Source of the DNA: Cyathus striatus
Taxonomy: Eukaryota; Basidiomycota; Agaricomycetes; Agaricales; Nidulariaceae
Length of the DNA stretch: 64,000 bases
Direction: 5' to 3'
NCBI GenBank assembly: GCA_025738555.1
Contig: JAOVFP010000006.1
Span: 1,240,001-1,304,000, forward strand
The translations under genes were made by a program, and so were the position numbers. The notes beneath the pieces were generated by a model that saw only the letters and a list, made by a program, of their open reading frames with translations, ran no database searches and was not told the origin of the DNA. Below, piece by piece: positions 24,047 to 40,398 of the stretch. How positions within the stretch are numbered: position 1 is the first letter of the stretch; every line of letters begins with the position of its first letter.

Positions 24047-26160
24047 TGCGAAAGAATGAAAGGTGGTGATGAACGCTACTTACAGCTGGCTTTTATAAGT
24101 ATCAGGTGAGGAGACCTGTCAAAAAGCTTTGACGCGGAGGAGATCCAAAGAAAGCTCAGATGACGATGGTGGACCCGGGGATAAGGGGTGCAGTTCAAAG
24201 CAACGCAAGAAATTCTTGGATACGGCAATACATTTGTATGTTGGTTGACATGTGCATATGAGGCCATGTCCAACACGCCTAAAAAAAAAGTCGGTGATAT
24301 ATTGATCGGGACCAGCCAGAGATATGACATTTGAATTTGATAAGCGACATGTGTCTTTCGTGTTCCGTCGCCGTCATTTTCACTGGCATTCATGTTCAAT
24401 TTACTAGACGCACTGTACATTGTAGGAATAGGAATATAAGCTTCAGCCAGAGCAGGCTATTTCCTTATCTGGAGTCCATAGTCTCCTGTTATAACTCGCT
24501 TAGTGTTGACCCTGAAACACGTGTCCATCAGCAAACCAGTTCGCACAGCTAAGGAGGCGCTTACAAGCGCTTACTACATAGGATGCTCATGAACAGGTCG
24601 TTGATTTAATAAGTAACCAAACTGCATAGCTCTCAGTTCCGTTTTTTTTTCACTTTCTTCACCGGCAACGATTACCCATGTTGTGAGGTAATAAATATGA
24701 TTTTTCCTCGGTTTTTAGTCTTCTCTGAGAGCTATTTCCACTGACGACTAAGTTGTATCTGTAACTAAGTTAAAACTATTATACTTACCAAAGTAATTTT
24801 GGTTCTCGCTTGTAGTAGTATAATTAAAATACGCCACTGAAAGGTCAGTTCAAAAATTTGTACCGTACCGTGACCACGGCACACAAGGAATACAGTAAGT
24901 ACATACTAATACTATCGCTACTACCGTGACAGTATGGCATACTACTACACCGGGAAGTTATATAATAAGTATGTCGTAAAGAGCTAGTAAATACTTTATC
25001 AGTTGTACATCTCATGCGCTTGTAATCAGATCAGCAAATGGATATCTTCTCTCAGTCTGTGTTGTCATAACATATAATGCTATTACTATAAATCTCTCTT
25101 TTTATTTTATTTGAAAGAAACATGACTACTTAGTATATTTGTGCTATGCTTTCAATGTCTGCTTTGGCAGAATAGGTACAAAGTAAATCATAGATTTAAT
25201 ATCGCGAATACTTTTAAGTCTGATACATATTCTATTGCCAAAACCAATGTATGTACCGTCTAGAATATAACTACATGCGCGGGAGAAGATATTGACAAAT
25301 AAGTGCGCTTCCTTGTGCCACAGTACCGCTCAAACTGGCTTGCAACCCAATCACGTGAGATGCCGTTTTGGGAATTTCAGACCCTTAGATCCACATCGAG
25401 TTATAACAGGGGACCTACCACCGCCTTATCTGTCCTGCAGAGCTGCCAAATTAACTTCCAGATCATCGGCCCCGGAAGAAACGGGCCACATCAGCCGCAT
25501 CCCCGACTTGTGTTGATGCCGTGTTCACTCTGCACGCGAGAGTCGAAATGCTAATCCCATCTGTGCGACATGTTTAAAAATTAAAGTTTTTCAAGCAAGT
25601 TTAGATTCGAATATCTAGGTGCGATGTCCGATGTGTTTCTGCAGTGCGGGCAGCTTGTAATCCCGGAAACTGGGATACATATAGGCTACGGGGGAGTAGT
25701 TCTGCACTTTTCCAAGAATTTCAACTTCTTGGCAATTTTTGCCGATCTTTTAAGGACAAGTACTCCAGTTGAAAACATCTGTCATTCAAAATATATATTC
25801 TGAGATACATTTTATTCTCTAGTATCACGATAATCAATATCATACACGAAGGAACAATTCCTAAAGAACCGTTCAAATAATAATATTTAGATAAAGAAAT
25901 CAAAATCAAAACACGACAGCTTGGAGGCAAGGATGCAAGGGATGGGCATGTGAGGTGAGGCATGTATGTGTGTGGGTGGTTAAATTCCAAAGCATAGTAA
26001 AAGCAAGTAATATACAACGCGAAAGCAAGGGGAATAAACTTATAACTCAAGAAGGTATCTGCAAACGAAGGCTCAGATGGGAATGCATTTGTCCATAGGT
26101 TTCAGGGGCTTGATGTGAGGGATTGGTGGATGGCTGTGGATGGCGACAACGAAGCATATG
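24047..26160. other. gene-less stretch, AT-rich
   Basis: About 2.1 kb between the permease start and the coiled-coil gene. From about 24.6 to 25.3 kb it is strongly AT-rich with short TACTA/TAGTA-type repeats. No coding-like frame, RNA gene or transposon end is visible. Confidence 0.45.
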
Positions 26161-29100
26161 TTAGATAGGGGTTGCTGTTGGAATCGGATTGGCGCGTTTC
26201 GACATGTTGGTGCTGGTGTCAATGTTCTCCTTCTCCGACGCCTCGGAAACAGTTGGCCCAGGACTTTCGGAGGGTGGTCGAAGGGCCTTCAAGCGCGCTT
26301 GTGATTGCTCTGAAGACGCTGACGCAACGCGTCGATGTGGTGCGGGAGTCGATATTTTCGCCACGGGTTTTGCTGATGTAGAGCGGGAGAGCGAAGAGGG
26401 CAATCTCTGAGCGGGTGTCGGTGTTCCAACAAGAGACGGACGTGGTTTCAATAAAGGGGGGCCCATTGAATCACGTTTGAGAGGGTTTCCCGTTGAGGGT
26501 GGGGGACCATTAAACCTAGAGCTTTTACCTAGAGCGGAAATCTTGGTTGACGAACATGGACCATCTGAAGACAGCTTACGCTCTTTCCGAACTGTAGACC
26601 CTCCATCGGTTCCAGAATCTGAGATCACCGATGGTGGGCGGGTAATTGGAGTACTGATGAATACGGAGGAATCGCGTCGATGGTGTGTAGCAATTTTAGA
26701 AGTGGTTGCTGGAGTCGCGTTGACGGAACTTTTACCACTGCTCATTCGCCGCTTTAACTATGGCCGATGTCAGCACAATGTCTTTATGTGTGCAACGATA
26801 CTCACCAAATCCAACTCCTGTTGCTTGGCGTCTAATGCGATATTTAAGCCCGCCAAATCCTCCTTATCCTGTACATGTTTCTTGGAGATCTGAACAATCT
26901 TTACTTCCTTATCAGCACTTTCCTGTTTCAAGATATGTATTTGACGCCTGAGCTTTTCCACTTCGTCTTGCAATGTATTTAACCTATCCTTCGTCGTCTT
27001 CAAGTCGATATCGGCCTCCGCCTTCTGGCGAACGAGGTCCTCCATCTGTTTCTTGGCCTCAGCTCCTTCGCCGGATGCTTCTCGTAAAGCACGGGTTTGC
27101 TCATCAAGTGCGTGCGAGTGCTCGCGTTTGACTTTACCAAGATCTTCGCGAAGGCGTTCGACTTCAGTTTCACGCTCAAGTACACGCTGAGAGTTTTCAG
27201 TAATTTCCTGGTTGCACTTGCGAAGATTCTCCTCCAGGCGAGTGATGTTCTCGTTCGCATACCGATTCTCTTGTTCGAGCACGCTTATGCGATCTTCACG
27301 TTCTTGGACTGCGTGGGTGAGGTCATCAGAATGCTCTTGCTCACGATGCAGTTGCTCCACAAGCTGCAAATAGTTCAGACCAATGATAGAGCATGAACAA
27401 TCGAAGCACTTACCACGTCCTTCTGCTTCTCCAAAGCATCCTTCTCATTCCACAGCTCCTCTACCTCGGTCTCCAGCTCCTGTTTTCTATTCTCACTTTC
27501 ACTCCACTCCACCTCCATATTTGATATCCTCCCTTCCAGTTGTTCGAGATCGTGCTTGAACTCATCCCTTTCCTGCTTCACATTCGCATTTTCCTTCTCC
27601 AACACCTCTATCTTCTCAGATGATTTCTCCGTATGCTGCCATTGCGCCTCGAGTTCTCCTTTGAGAACACCATATTCGTCGTCCTTAACATTTAGCTGCT
27701 GCTGTAGGCTCTCGAGTCTCTCCTCGAACGAAGCTTTTTCGACTTCAAGGCGCTCGATTTTATGAACCAACTCCGCACGTTCTTGCTGCCATCCAATTTC
27801 GGCGGCATTACTTGCGGGTCTCACGGACCGAGTCGTCTGATCCTTCTCAGCTCCAAGACGACGGAGTTCCTCCTCGTCAACAACAACACTGACATTTCCA
27901 AGCATGTCAATTTGCTCTTTTGCTTCCTTTAGGCCCTCCTTCAGTTCCCTCTCGCTTTCGTCGCGGCTCCAGAGCATCTCCTTAAGATTCATGATATCTT
28001 CGCTGCGTTCCTTGACAAGTACTTCAAGAGTTTCCACTTCCTCCTGCAACATATGTTCTCTCTTCATCCAATCGTCCTTTTCATGCTCGAGACCGGCAAT
28101 CTGCCGATGGAGCATTCGCAGCGCCTCGCTGCTCGCCTCATCCATCACACTACGCTCCAAGCTTTCCTGTCTGGATGTGTCAACTTCTTCTTCGAGTTGG
28201 CGGCACACACGCTCGAGTTCTTGAACTTTCTTCTTCCAGTTCCTGAGAGCAGCTCTCCGCTGGTTCTCGACTTTTTCCAGGTCGGTAACACGCTTGTTTA
28301 GCAATTCGACTACTTCATCGCGGGATCGAAGATCGGCTTCATATTGTTGGCAAAGTTCTGTTTGTAAAGCCAGCTGAGTCTGCAGCGAGACTATTAAACT
28401 CTCCTCCTTCGACGTCTTACGAGTGTGTCTGACCGCCTGAGGAGGAGTAGTGGGAATCATGGTCTGAGGAGTGTAGTAGGTAGTAGCATTTGCACTGAAT
28501 GGATCCGGCTCTGGATGGGGGTCAGAATATACCACAAGGTCTTGCGACGACTCGTCGTTGATATCAGCCTCGGGAGGCTTAGCAGCGCGGAGCATCGACT
28601 GGAACACAGTATCACTCAATGCACGACTACGGCTCTTGGAGGGGGTCGAACGCGCCGGGGACTCGCCCTTTAAGTCGCTTGATGGATAGGCAGGCGAATA
28701 ATTCGAGGACCCCTTAGAAGACGAATTGTTCATCGAGTAGAAGACAGTCTGACCGAAGCTAAATGAGTGACTGCGATCATGTATAGGAGACGGGAGTCGG
28801 GGCGCTTCTTCATATTTGTGGAAAATAGTGTCATCGACTAATGTCGACACGGGTGCTTCGATATTCTCATTTTCCTTGTTATCGACCGCCTTCTGCTTTC
28901 CCTTGCCTTTATTTAAATCTCTGGGTTTCAAGGGTGTGGAAGTCATTTGAGTAGAGTAGGCGCCAGGTTCTGCACCGGTGGTTTCGACGAGAGAATGATT
29001 TAGTTCAACAGAACTATCAAGCACCGGGGCATTAACATTGAACCCTAATCCAGGAGGAGGGAACGTGGGCAGTTCAAGTTGTTGAGACATATTGAAAAGA

Positions 29101-30046
29101 TTTGTGACTTCCGGTGGTGGCATTGAACCCGCAGTCAATGACATGTCCACAATGGACTTGTTACTGTCTTGTGAAATTTCTGCCGGAGAACTAAGCGGTG
29201 AGAACACCTCTGCAGCAGTGGGCCTTGGTGAGCGACTGCTGGTTGTTCCGGGAGTTACTGAATGAGAACCATCCTCCAGAGATGACTGACTTAGGCGTTC
29301 TAAGAAGGTACGTTGCTGATCTTGACGAGATGGTTGTTGAGGAAGAGACAGAAAGTCTTGCTCCATTGACTGGTCTGGGCTAATAACCTTGTATGCGTCG
29401 CGCGAGAAGAAGCGAACGTTTTGACCAGTACCAGGCGTGTGAGGATCGCGCAATATGGAGCGAACAGAAGAGAATTTGTCGCCCACCGCAGGCGTACCGG
29501 AAGCCCTGGCGTTCTCCTCTGGTGGAGGAGGCGGAAGGTCACAATTGATCCGTAGAGATTCCGCTGATTGCTGAGAAGACTCCTGTGTAATGGGACTACG
29601 TAACGTATCCACTGAGGACCGTGCGGCATCTACAGAAGGACGCGTGACATCTGAGGCTGTACCTGTAAGTGATAGTTGAGATCCTGAACATAATTAGCAA
29701 GGAGAGTTTAACAGGCAGCATTGAGAAATGTCTTACCATTGCGGCCAAAGTCAATAGGGGGTCTTGCCTTCTTCGGGATTCCAGGTAATTTGAAAGGCGA
29801 AGGTGAGCGAATAGAATCCGCGTCATCACCTTTGGACATCAACTTGAACATGCCTCGTCGACTACCGGTGAGTTTAGAGGGCGATGATGGGCGGGGTGGG
29901 TTAGCTTGATGGGAGACTTCATCGCCGTGGAATACAGATAGGTTTGGGTGCTGTTCGTATACCTTGGTCATGACCCCAGTATCAGAACCCTGCTCCTCTT
30001 CATGGCTCTGGCGAGGCTTGAGAGCCTGGCTGAGCTTTGCCCACAT
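26161..30046 (-). CDS. large coiled-coil protein, possibly spindle-pole or microtubule-organising
   Basis: Four exons: 30046-29737, 29683-27414, 27363-26806 and 26757-26161; 1244 residues. I start at ATG 30046 (MWAKLSQALKPRQ). The N-terminal third is disordered and rich in Ser/Pro. It contains KLPGIPKKARPPIDFGRNG and a conserved-looking block, SILRDPHTPGTGQNVRFFSR then DAYKVISPDQS (about residues 185-215). From about residue 510 to 1045 it is almost unbroken heptad-repeat coiled coil (EEVDTSRQESLERS, LEKQKDVLVEQLHREQEHS). The C-terminus is basic and Ser/Pro-rich. This layout, a TPGT-type motif followed by a long coiled coil, recalls fungal spindle pole body and gamma-tubulin anchoring proteins, but I cannot name an orthologue. 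It shares an upstream region of about 460 bp with the divergent ubiquitin-L40 gene. Confidence 0.85.
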
Positions 30047-31062
<1,016 letters not shown>

Positions 31063-32140
31063 TGGTTGTGCGCCTTTATTGTCCTTGGAGCGAGAAGCAG
31101 TTCAGAGTATATGCGGGATCGGTACCACCTATGCTGTCTACGATACATGCCGACTGTACTCTTATGTGATGTCCCATTTTTTCACTTGCATGTCTCCGCT
31201 TTCACGATTACACATCAAAATTTGCTGGCCCTAGACGTGATTTGTGCGTGATAAGGAATGCTTAAGGATTGGTAAGGTGCCGGTATTGGGTCGGTGTCAT
31301 ATATTAAGAGCTACAGCCTACGCGGATGGTGTTGCTGCTGGAGTGTAACAAAGTTGCTCCGTATGTGCTGTTTACGTTGTCTGAAACACTCGAGCCCCTG
31401 CTGCTGTAATTCATTTCGCGGAGTTCTTGCGCGTACGCAGACTCTAAACCGCGCGTGCGTAGAGTACCGCATTGAAGGATGTCAGTTATAATGTCTCTGC
31501 CATGACGTGATACATTCATTCATGATTCTGGATCTACAGCTCTGTATGGTTTTCAGCGGCGAATTTCAAAGTTCCATTTCGAGAACGATAAGACAGGAAT
31601 TTGCGGATTCAACTTACAAGAGTAAGTCCAGTCAAGCGGAAAGACAAAACAAGTAGTGCCGTCACCAGCGGAAAGTACATATCACCAAACTCCAACACGT
31701 TCCAATCTTACGATTACCAGACAGCGAACGTTCGTCCCTGGCCGCCGCGTTGTGAACTGGGTCGCAGGCGGCGTTCAGAATCGCTGCAGGCCACAAGTCA
31801 TCAACTGGGGCTGAACGTCCCCTGATATTACTAATAGAATAAGTAACGCTTGAGTGGAATAACCATCGCCTCGGCCGTAAGAAAGACATCCTCATAAACA
31901 TATCACCAGTCTCATACACTCAATTACATATCTATCAATTGCGTTCAAAGCAAACTGAAAATTTCGTCAGTACTGTACAATACAAGCATCTAATTATAAT
32001 TCTTTTGGTGGATGTGCTCCAAAATGTCCAAGGTATCCTATGTACAATTCGATGTCAAGCTGCTTCCTTCTTTTCCTTCCGTCCTATCGTCCCCGGTCAA
32101 TGTCTAAATTGATGACAGGGAGTAAAAAATCCTAAAAGAC
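31063..32140. other. gene-less stretch between L40 and GAPDH-1
   Basis: The two genes converge here, so this is presumably 3' flanking sequence of both. No coding-like frame, repeat or RNA gene recognised. Confidence 0.45.
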
Positions 32141-33587
<1,447 letters not shown>

Positions 33588-33671
33588 GATTGAATTGATT
33601 GGTGTGTGTGTGGAGGATGTGATGGGTGGAGATAGGGAAGAATATGAGGAAGTAGGGCGATGTGGACTGGA

Positions 33672-33678
33672 TTTTATA
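33672..33678 (-). promoter_or_regulatory. TATA box of GAPDH copy 1
   Basis: TATAAAA on the minus strand, 85-91 nt upstream of the ATG. It is followed by a pyrimidine-rich leader, as in other highly expressed basidiomycete gpd genes. The upstream region of copy 2 has a similar box at the same distance. Confidence 0.65.
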
Positions 33679-34603
33679 GTCGGCAAGATAATCGCATCGA
33701 TGAGTAAAGATGGGAATCAGACAAGGATATGTCATCAAGGACCAATCACGACTCAGGGGAGTTGACTTCTGGAACTAATAAGCCGCTCCATGCTCGACTC
33801 AGGTTGGTTCAGGGAGGGGCTGGGCACCAAAGGCCCATATCCCAGAATATCCTACCTACTTCTCGTGCGGATCTATGCGGCTACAGTCCGACGCCGTCTA
33901 GCTCTCAGAGATCCCGTCAAATGCCACTCCTGAAAACAACCATCCTTTCGGTCCTCCGGTCTACTTCTGCACTATGCTTACTGTCTGCTCGTGAAATGTA
34001 CATACCATATGAATTTCACCGCTCTTGTAAAGGGATATCATCACCCAACACTTCTTTGTCCCTATTTGAATTAGAGTCCTTTGCCCCCCATTTATAACGG
34101 AACTTACTCCGTGCGCTATTTTCCAACTTGACCCGCGTACTGCGCGCATGGCGTCACGGCATCTGTCAGCACTCGCAGAGCACCGCATCAGCCGTCGGCT
34201 TCAGGAATGTCAGTATTGGTCCCTGCGTCTGCAACGAGGTCCCATTCTAGCCAGCCCAGACTTGGCCGCTGTCTTTCACTGCTTCGCGAAGTCGTCAAAT
34301 AAATGTACCAGGTCCAGAGTCTTTAAAGGGGCACCATCCCGGTCCTACCTTGTAGCCACGTTCTGGATGCCACTATGATGCTGTTGATGGCTTCCTCAAC
34401 TCCCGTGCCCATTCATCCAACGTTTGCATCCTTCAGTAACAGATAAGCCAAGCTGTTTCATTCGAGTCGCATAAATAAAAATACATATATCATTGTTACA
34501 ACGCGGTGTTTCTATTTTTCTCTTCACGCTTCACCTCAGGCCAGTAATTAATACACGACTGGTGCGGCCGCGGCTCGTAGTCTTTGTTGGTCCTTCGCTC
34601 CCT
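33679..34603. other. intergenic stretch between the two GAPDH genes
   Basis: Upstream sequence of GAPDH copy 1 and downstream sequence of copy 2. No coding frame recognised. Confidence 0.45.
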
Positions 34604-36077
<1,474 letters not shown>

Positions 36078-36157
36078 TATGTGAATATAGCTTCTGCAGT
36101 GAGGTTAGTAGGGGTGTTATGCAGGTCTGCATCCGAAGCTTACTATATAGTTTCATA

Positions 36158-36164
36158 TTATATA
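36158..36164 (-). promoter_or_regulatory. probable TATA box of GAPDH copy 2
   Basis: TATATAA on the minus strand, 81-87 nt upstream of the ATG, at nearly the same distance as the TATA box of copy 1. The local sequence is AT-rich, so the call is tentative. Confidence 0.45.
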
Positions 36165-36211
36165 GTTGGTTCCCTATGTTCTGGGCAATGTCGACGTCGC
36201 GACTATTAATC

Positions 36212-36279
36212 AATTCATTCATTTGTATGAGGTACGCAATCTAGGCGTCATCGCGTACCTCTATACAAATGAATGAATT
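36212..36279. repeat. imperfect inverted repeat upstream of GAPDH copy 2
   Basis: The left arm 36212-36237 (AATTCATTCATTTGTATGAG and on) and the right arm 36253-36279 are reverse complements with a single 1-nt gap, around a 15-nt spacer. Weaker similarity continues outward to about 36187 and 36315, including GTCGCG and AATGTCGA blocks. The arms could form a cruciform or hairpin, and the sequence could be a small MITE. It begins 135 bp upstream of the GAPDH-2 start codon. Confidence 0.75.
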
Positions 36280-36664
36280 AGTTAGTGGTTACGCGACGAT
36301 CAACACGATCGACATTACGAACCCCAAAAATAAGTTGACGTCGTAAGGTGAGAGCCAGCGACGAGAGCACTTGAACCGTAAAAGGCTTTAGACAATGAAT
36401 AGATGAATAGACGGGCTCACTAACTCGTCGTCGACGGACGTCAAAATTATGACCAGAGGGCATGTGCAAGCAATGGCTAATTCATGATTCCCTTCCTCTA
36501 TTTATATCTGCGGTAGACATTGTAGACATTTCACCGTCACGACACCATAACCCAACCATAAACGGCAAAAAAATACAGAAAAAAAAAGGAATTGTACAGA
36601 AGAAATTTACCAATGAAACATGTAGGTAAAAACGCTCAGAATGGCATGCAGAATGGCCTAAAAG

Positions 36665-38488
36665 TTAAATAGGTAACAACTTTTCCGTGACGCTGTCATG
36701 TGCAGACATTGCCTCCGACCCCGTAATGAGCTCATCCCGTTCGCGATCGTAGATGACGGTGTTATGAAGAGTTTCTGGTAGTGCAACTTCGGCATCACGG
36801 AGCATCTCAGTGAGCCTGGAGCTCCTGGGCAGCGATATAAGCCGAATGGCGTCGAATTTTGAGGGATTTCCTGCGACATAGGCAGATGTAAAAGCAGTCA
36901 CAGCAATAAGTAGTCCTGAAGCCATGACAATGTAAGTTAGAGCGGGACTAGATGCTCCAAAAGTTGAAATAACCGAAACTTGCAGTTCTGAATGGGTGCG
37001 CATTTCAGGGACGGACAAAATGCCTTCTACCATAGACCGCATGGCTTGGCCAAAAAGAACATCTTTTATGTAGCTGAGAGGGATAGAGTAAGGGGGTCGG
37101 GTTTCATTCGTCGACATGAAGGCAAGGGGCAAGACCCTAGCAGATATAATGTCTGGTGTGATATCGTACACTGGCACTACATTGGACCAGGTCGGGATTG
37201 CCAGTGCAGGTGATGCTGCTAATGCAATTGCAACATCACTTGGATGGTTTACGAACCTTTCAACTCCTCCGAAAGGGTACGAAGAAGCATCGGGAGGTGG
37301 GTTAAAGTTGCAGCTCACCACATTTCCCAAATTGATGGTACACGTGCTAACTTCCAGGCGTACAACGGATGTACATGCTAGGGATTCTGCAACTTTTATA
37401 CGAGACGAGAGCTCTGGGGTGTTTATCCTTTGCTGGGCGCCCACTATTGTCCCATTAGCTGCAAAGAATATCACGCTCGCGTTTCCCGAGACAAATCCTG
37501 GCCCCGAAAAGGAGCTGGCATTGAGATAAACCACGGCAAGTGATGGTTCGTTTCCTAGAGCACCCATCTGTAATCCAGCAAACGTTGGATGTGGCTTGAC
37601 CCAGCCTACTGATCCATCTGCACCAAAGAAGGTGCTGGGATCAACATTCACGAGAGGCACTGGGGGCGTCCATACTTGGGTGAGATTGGTAGCTGCAGTG
37701 AGATCGCAGTCAAGAAAAGGTCGCACAGCGACTGTGTCGATTTGTCCATACCATATAGCTTGCGTGGAATTTTTAGGGATGAAAACCAACGGGTCGAGAT
37801 AAGACTGATTAAGAGGTACTCCAATACCCGCCAAGGCCTGCCCGCTTATCAAGCTCTGCCCGGCAATAATACCCCTTGGTGTTGGAGCATCCCACGAATC
37901 AAATAATGCGTAGACTGTTGTATCAATTCCACCTCCATTAACTATGCGTACTTGCGTGCTAAATGGTGCTTTATGGGTTTGGTAAATGGGTGATACCATA
38001 AACGTAAAACCCTGCGACATTGCACCCAAAAGTATAACGAATATGACCTGAAATGAGACAGAAAGGCGTTGTGAACCCACATAATTAAACAGATATGAGA
38101 GGCCGGGAGAGTTGGCAAAATCAACACTCCTCCCGAAGTTGGATACTGTAAGTTTCCCAGTTTTCAGAGCAGACCACACCATTGCGGTCAGTGAAGGCTC
38201 GAAAACCATTAGCGATAGTGTTACAACGCTCTGGCTAAGAAACGCATGAACTGATTGGACATACGAAGCGTCGCGCTGAACCAGGGCTGACAACTTTTCG
38301 AAGAGATTGCATTCTGGAGCTATCTCGACGATGCCGGTGGTCGAGTTAGATGATGATGATGATTTACAGTCAGATCTCGTAGAAGCGGCAACAATTGCTA
38401 TAGCAGTAACCCCTCCCAAAGCAATAACATCGAGAACGAGCAGACATACAGGAACTTGAAGGCGTTTTGTTTTGCGATCGGGCGGCAT
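36665..38488 (-). CDS. intronless membrane glycoprotein of unknown function
   Basis: A single 607-codon frame; I start at the first ATG (38488, MPPDRKTKRLQVPVCLLVLD). Hydrophobic segments lie near residues 13-38 (VCLLVLDVIALGGVTAIAIV), 80-105 (SQSVVTLSLMVFEPSLTAMV), 145-170 (SFQVIFVILLGAMSQGFTF) and close to the C-terminus (TYIVMASGLLIAVTAFTSAY, about 530-555). Between the third and last spans is a large domain of about 350 residues with many N-glycosylation sequons (NQS, NST, NLT, NAS, NGT). It is therefore probably outside the cell or in a secretory compartment. The C-terminal tail of about 55 residues is polar. It resembles uncharacterised multi-span proteins common in Agaricomycetes, but I cannot name the family. 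Lack of introns is unusual for this window. Confidence 0.82.
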   Translation of the reverse strand: MPPDRKTKRLQVPVCLLVLDVIALGGVTAIAIVAASTRSDCKSSSSSNSTTGIVEIAPECNLFEKLSALVQRDASYVQSVHAFLSQSVVTLSLMVFEPSLTAMVWSALKTGKLTVSNFGRSVDFANSPGLSYLFNYVGSQRLSVSFQVIFVILLGAMSQGFTFMVSPIYQTHKAPFSTQVRIVNGGGIDTTVYALFDSWDAPTPRGIIAGQSLISGQALAGIGVPLNQSYLDPLVFIPKNSTQAIWYGQIDTVAVRPFLDCDLTAATNLTQVWTPPVPLVNVDPSTFFGADGSVGWVKPHPTFAGLQMGALGNEPSLAVVYLNASSFSGPGFVSGNASVIFFAANGTIVGAQQRINTPELSSRIKVAESLACTSVVRLEVSTCTINLGNVVSCNFNPPPDASSYPFGGVERFVNHPSDVAIALAASPALAIPTWSNVVPVYDITPDIISARVLPLAFMSTNETRPPYSIPLSYIKDVLFGQAMRSMVEGILSVPEMRTHSELQVSVISTFGASSPALTYIVMASGLLIAVTAFTSAYVAGNPSKFDAIRLISLPRSSRLTEMLRDAEVALPETLHNTVIYDRERDELITGSEAMSAHDSVTEKLLPI

Positions 38489-39681
38489 CCTATTGTGACC
38501 GGTATGTGACCGAAGTAACGTTACTGTCACGCTAGTGGCAGTAGAGGGCAAGAGTAGACTGTAGACTGTGTAGAAACTCAGTAAGAAGCTGGTAAGTAGC
38601 TTGGATATTAACTGGGCTCTATATACCAATAGGATGCCCGTGGCTATTTAATTCGATGGTATCTGTGAGATATTTATCATACGTTATCGCGTCGAGCGGG
38701 CGCAAAGCGGGCGTCGAAGGCATGATTGGGCATGATACACAACTGCCTCAACGAACGCAACTGCAACCAAACTGCAACTGATTGTGACCTGGTCAAACTC
38801 CAAATGGGCTGAATCTCAAAACCTGGGGTTGGGGCGGGAATAGTTCGTGAAAGCTGAAATTGTGGTATCTTGACTTGTCAGTATTATTCTTTTAGTCTTC
38901 GTGTAGCAGCTGAGCTGCTGGTGCTAGTAAGAGAAAGGACCAGAAAAAAAATAGGATGTTCAATGCCTAGCTTTTGGTCACGGAAATCAGATTTGCAGGT
39001 CCAACCTAATTGATGGGCGCTCAGCAATAGCCAGACCATAATGTTCACATTAGCTTTAATAGCCTACATTTTACTTACTTGCTTAGGCAGGGGAGTGTGG
39101 CATAACATCAGTAGGGAATGCAGTATACGCCAAATATTATCGGTTGAACTTGCAGCTTGGGATTGAATTCCTACTAAAGCAAGCACTGGAATCTGAAAGC
39201 TCAATCGTCGAAAACTTGCAGTCCCCTCATGCACGACCTAAGAAATGTTTTCCCTAATACCCCAATGCGCTCATTCTCTTACGAGCGTCAAGCAGAACAT
39301 GGTTTAGCGGAAGTGGCACTCTCTGGCTCAATCGTAAAGCACTAAATATAATTTGAAATCGCGTGTAAGTGTATGTCCAGGTAGGTGAAGATGATACGTA
39401 CCTGCGACATATCCAAATGCTTTCAAATTGGAACTTCGACGCAACTGTGATACATGTGTTTAGCTGTACTTACACGTATATGTACGATTGACAAAGATTG
39501 TATTAGTTTGATTTTGGTGGCTTCATCATTTGCCACATTTAGATTACGTTTATCACAGTGTAAAAGCTTGTACGACCTATAATGCCCAGCTCAAGGCTGG
39601 CATCCTGGAAATATATGTGACTTATTCAGGGCAGTTGCCAATATTATATGCATCGCTTGCTGGGCCTCCAAATTGTTTTGT
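38489..39681. other. gene-less stretch before the small-membrane-protein array
   Basis: Contains the promoter of the intronless membrane gene and the 3' flank of gene M1. No coding-like frame or repeat recognised. Confidence 0.45.
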
Positions 39682-40398
39682 CTATACAGTTTGTCGAGAC
39701 CTCTGCGATATTCCACCCTCACTCCCAGGTCTCGGAGTAACTACCGCCGTCCTAGCAAGCTCGTCAGAAGAATCCAGAATGTTGGGTAAGGATCTCCTAT
39801 AGATCAAAGGCAGGCCAGCATCACTGACCATCATCGGATGTCCCCCCGATCCAGTACTAGTGACATATTCCCCTTCTTCCTGAGGACGCAGGAGCGCAGC
39901 ATTTCCGAAGCATATACCTGTTGCAATGAACAGCAGGGCAGCTAAGGACAAACTGATCCATGGGTCTCTCACAGCTGGGTGAGATATTGACTGGTCGTAT
40001 ACCGTTTGCTTAACCCGAATTATGACACCGATGAAATTAAGAAATCCCGTAGCATCCATGAAACTGGAAAACCATCTCATGGAGTATGGTGTTCTAAAAA
40101 TTGTGTTGTAATGGTTTCCAGCGTTACGCCTTGTGGTCTGGGCTAGGATCCACCTTAACGTCACCGAATGCCTGCGACAGAGCTATTTCAGCTGGAGTAT
40201 TCTTCTAGTATCCTTGTAATGACATACGAGACATTAACAAGTGTCATCCCCACTAATATCTGTAGTTAGATAACACAGGATATTGTTTAGCTTCGAAGAC
40301 GCTTACCCCAACTAGAAAACATTCAGTTTTGAACAAAAGCTGAAAGTGAGTTTTTTCACTTACAATGCAGCCTCCCAATAATCACGATCTTCGGACAT
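39682..40398 (-). CDS. small three-span membrane protein M1 of a tandem family
   Basis: Exons 40398-40364, 40311-40307 (5 nt), 40252-40228 (25 nt) and 40171-39682 give 184 residues starting MSEDRDYWEAAFWVGM. Predicted spans: AAFWVGMTLVNVSHSVTLRW, SSFMDATGFLNFIGVIIRV and WISLSLAALLFIATGICFGN. A long polar tail follows. Every other complete member has one exon of exactly 30 nt, or 62 nt when fused. Here that exon is split 5+25 by an extra intron, and the reading frame stays open only if both pieces are used, which supports the model. The third span carries the G-x-C-x(3)-A pattern seen across the family. Function unknown; nearest neighbours M2 and M3 lie on the same strand. Confidence 0.72.

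Noticed and set aside
25292..25554. Overlapping plus-strand frames of about 80 codons
   Set aside because: Two frames of similar length cover the same bases, with no domain and no partner exons.
26477..28673. Several long plus-strand frames opposite the coiled-coil gene
   Set aside because: They are antisense shadows of a codon-biased coiled-coil reading frame.
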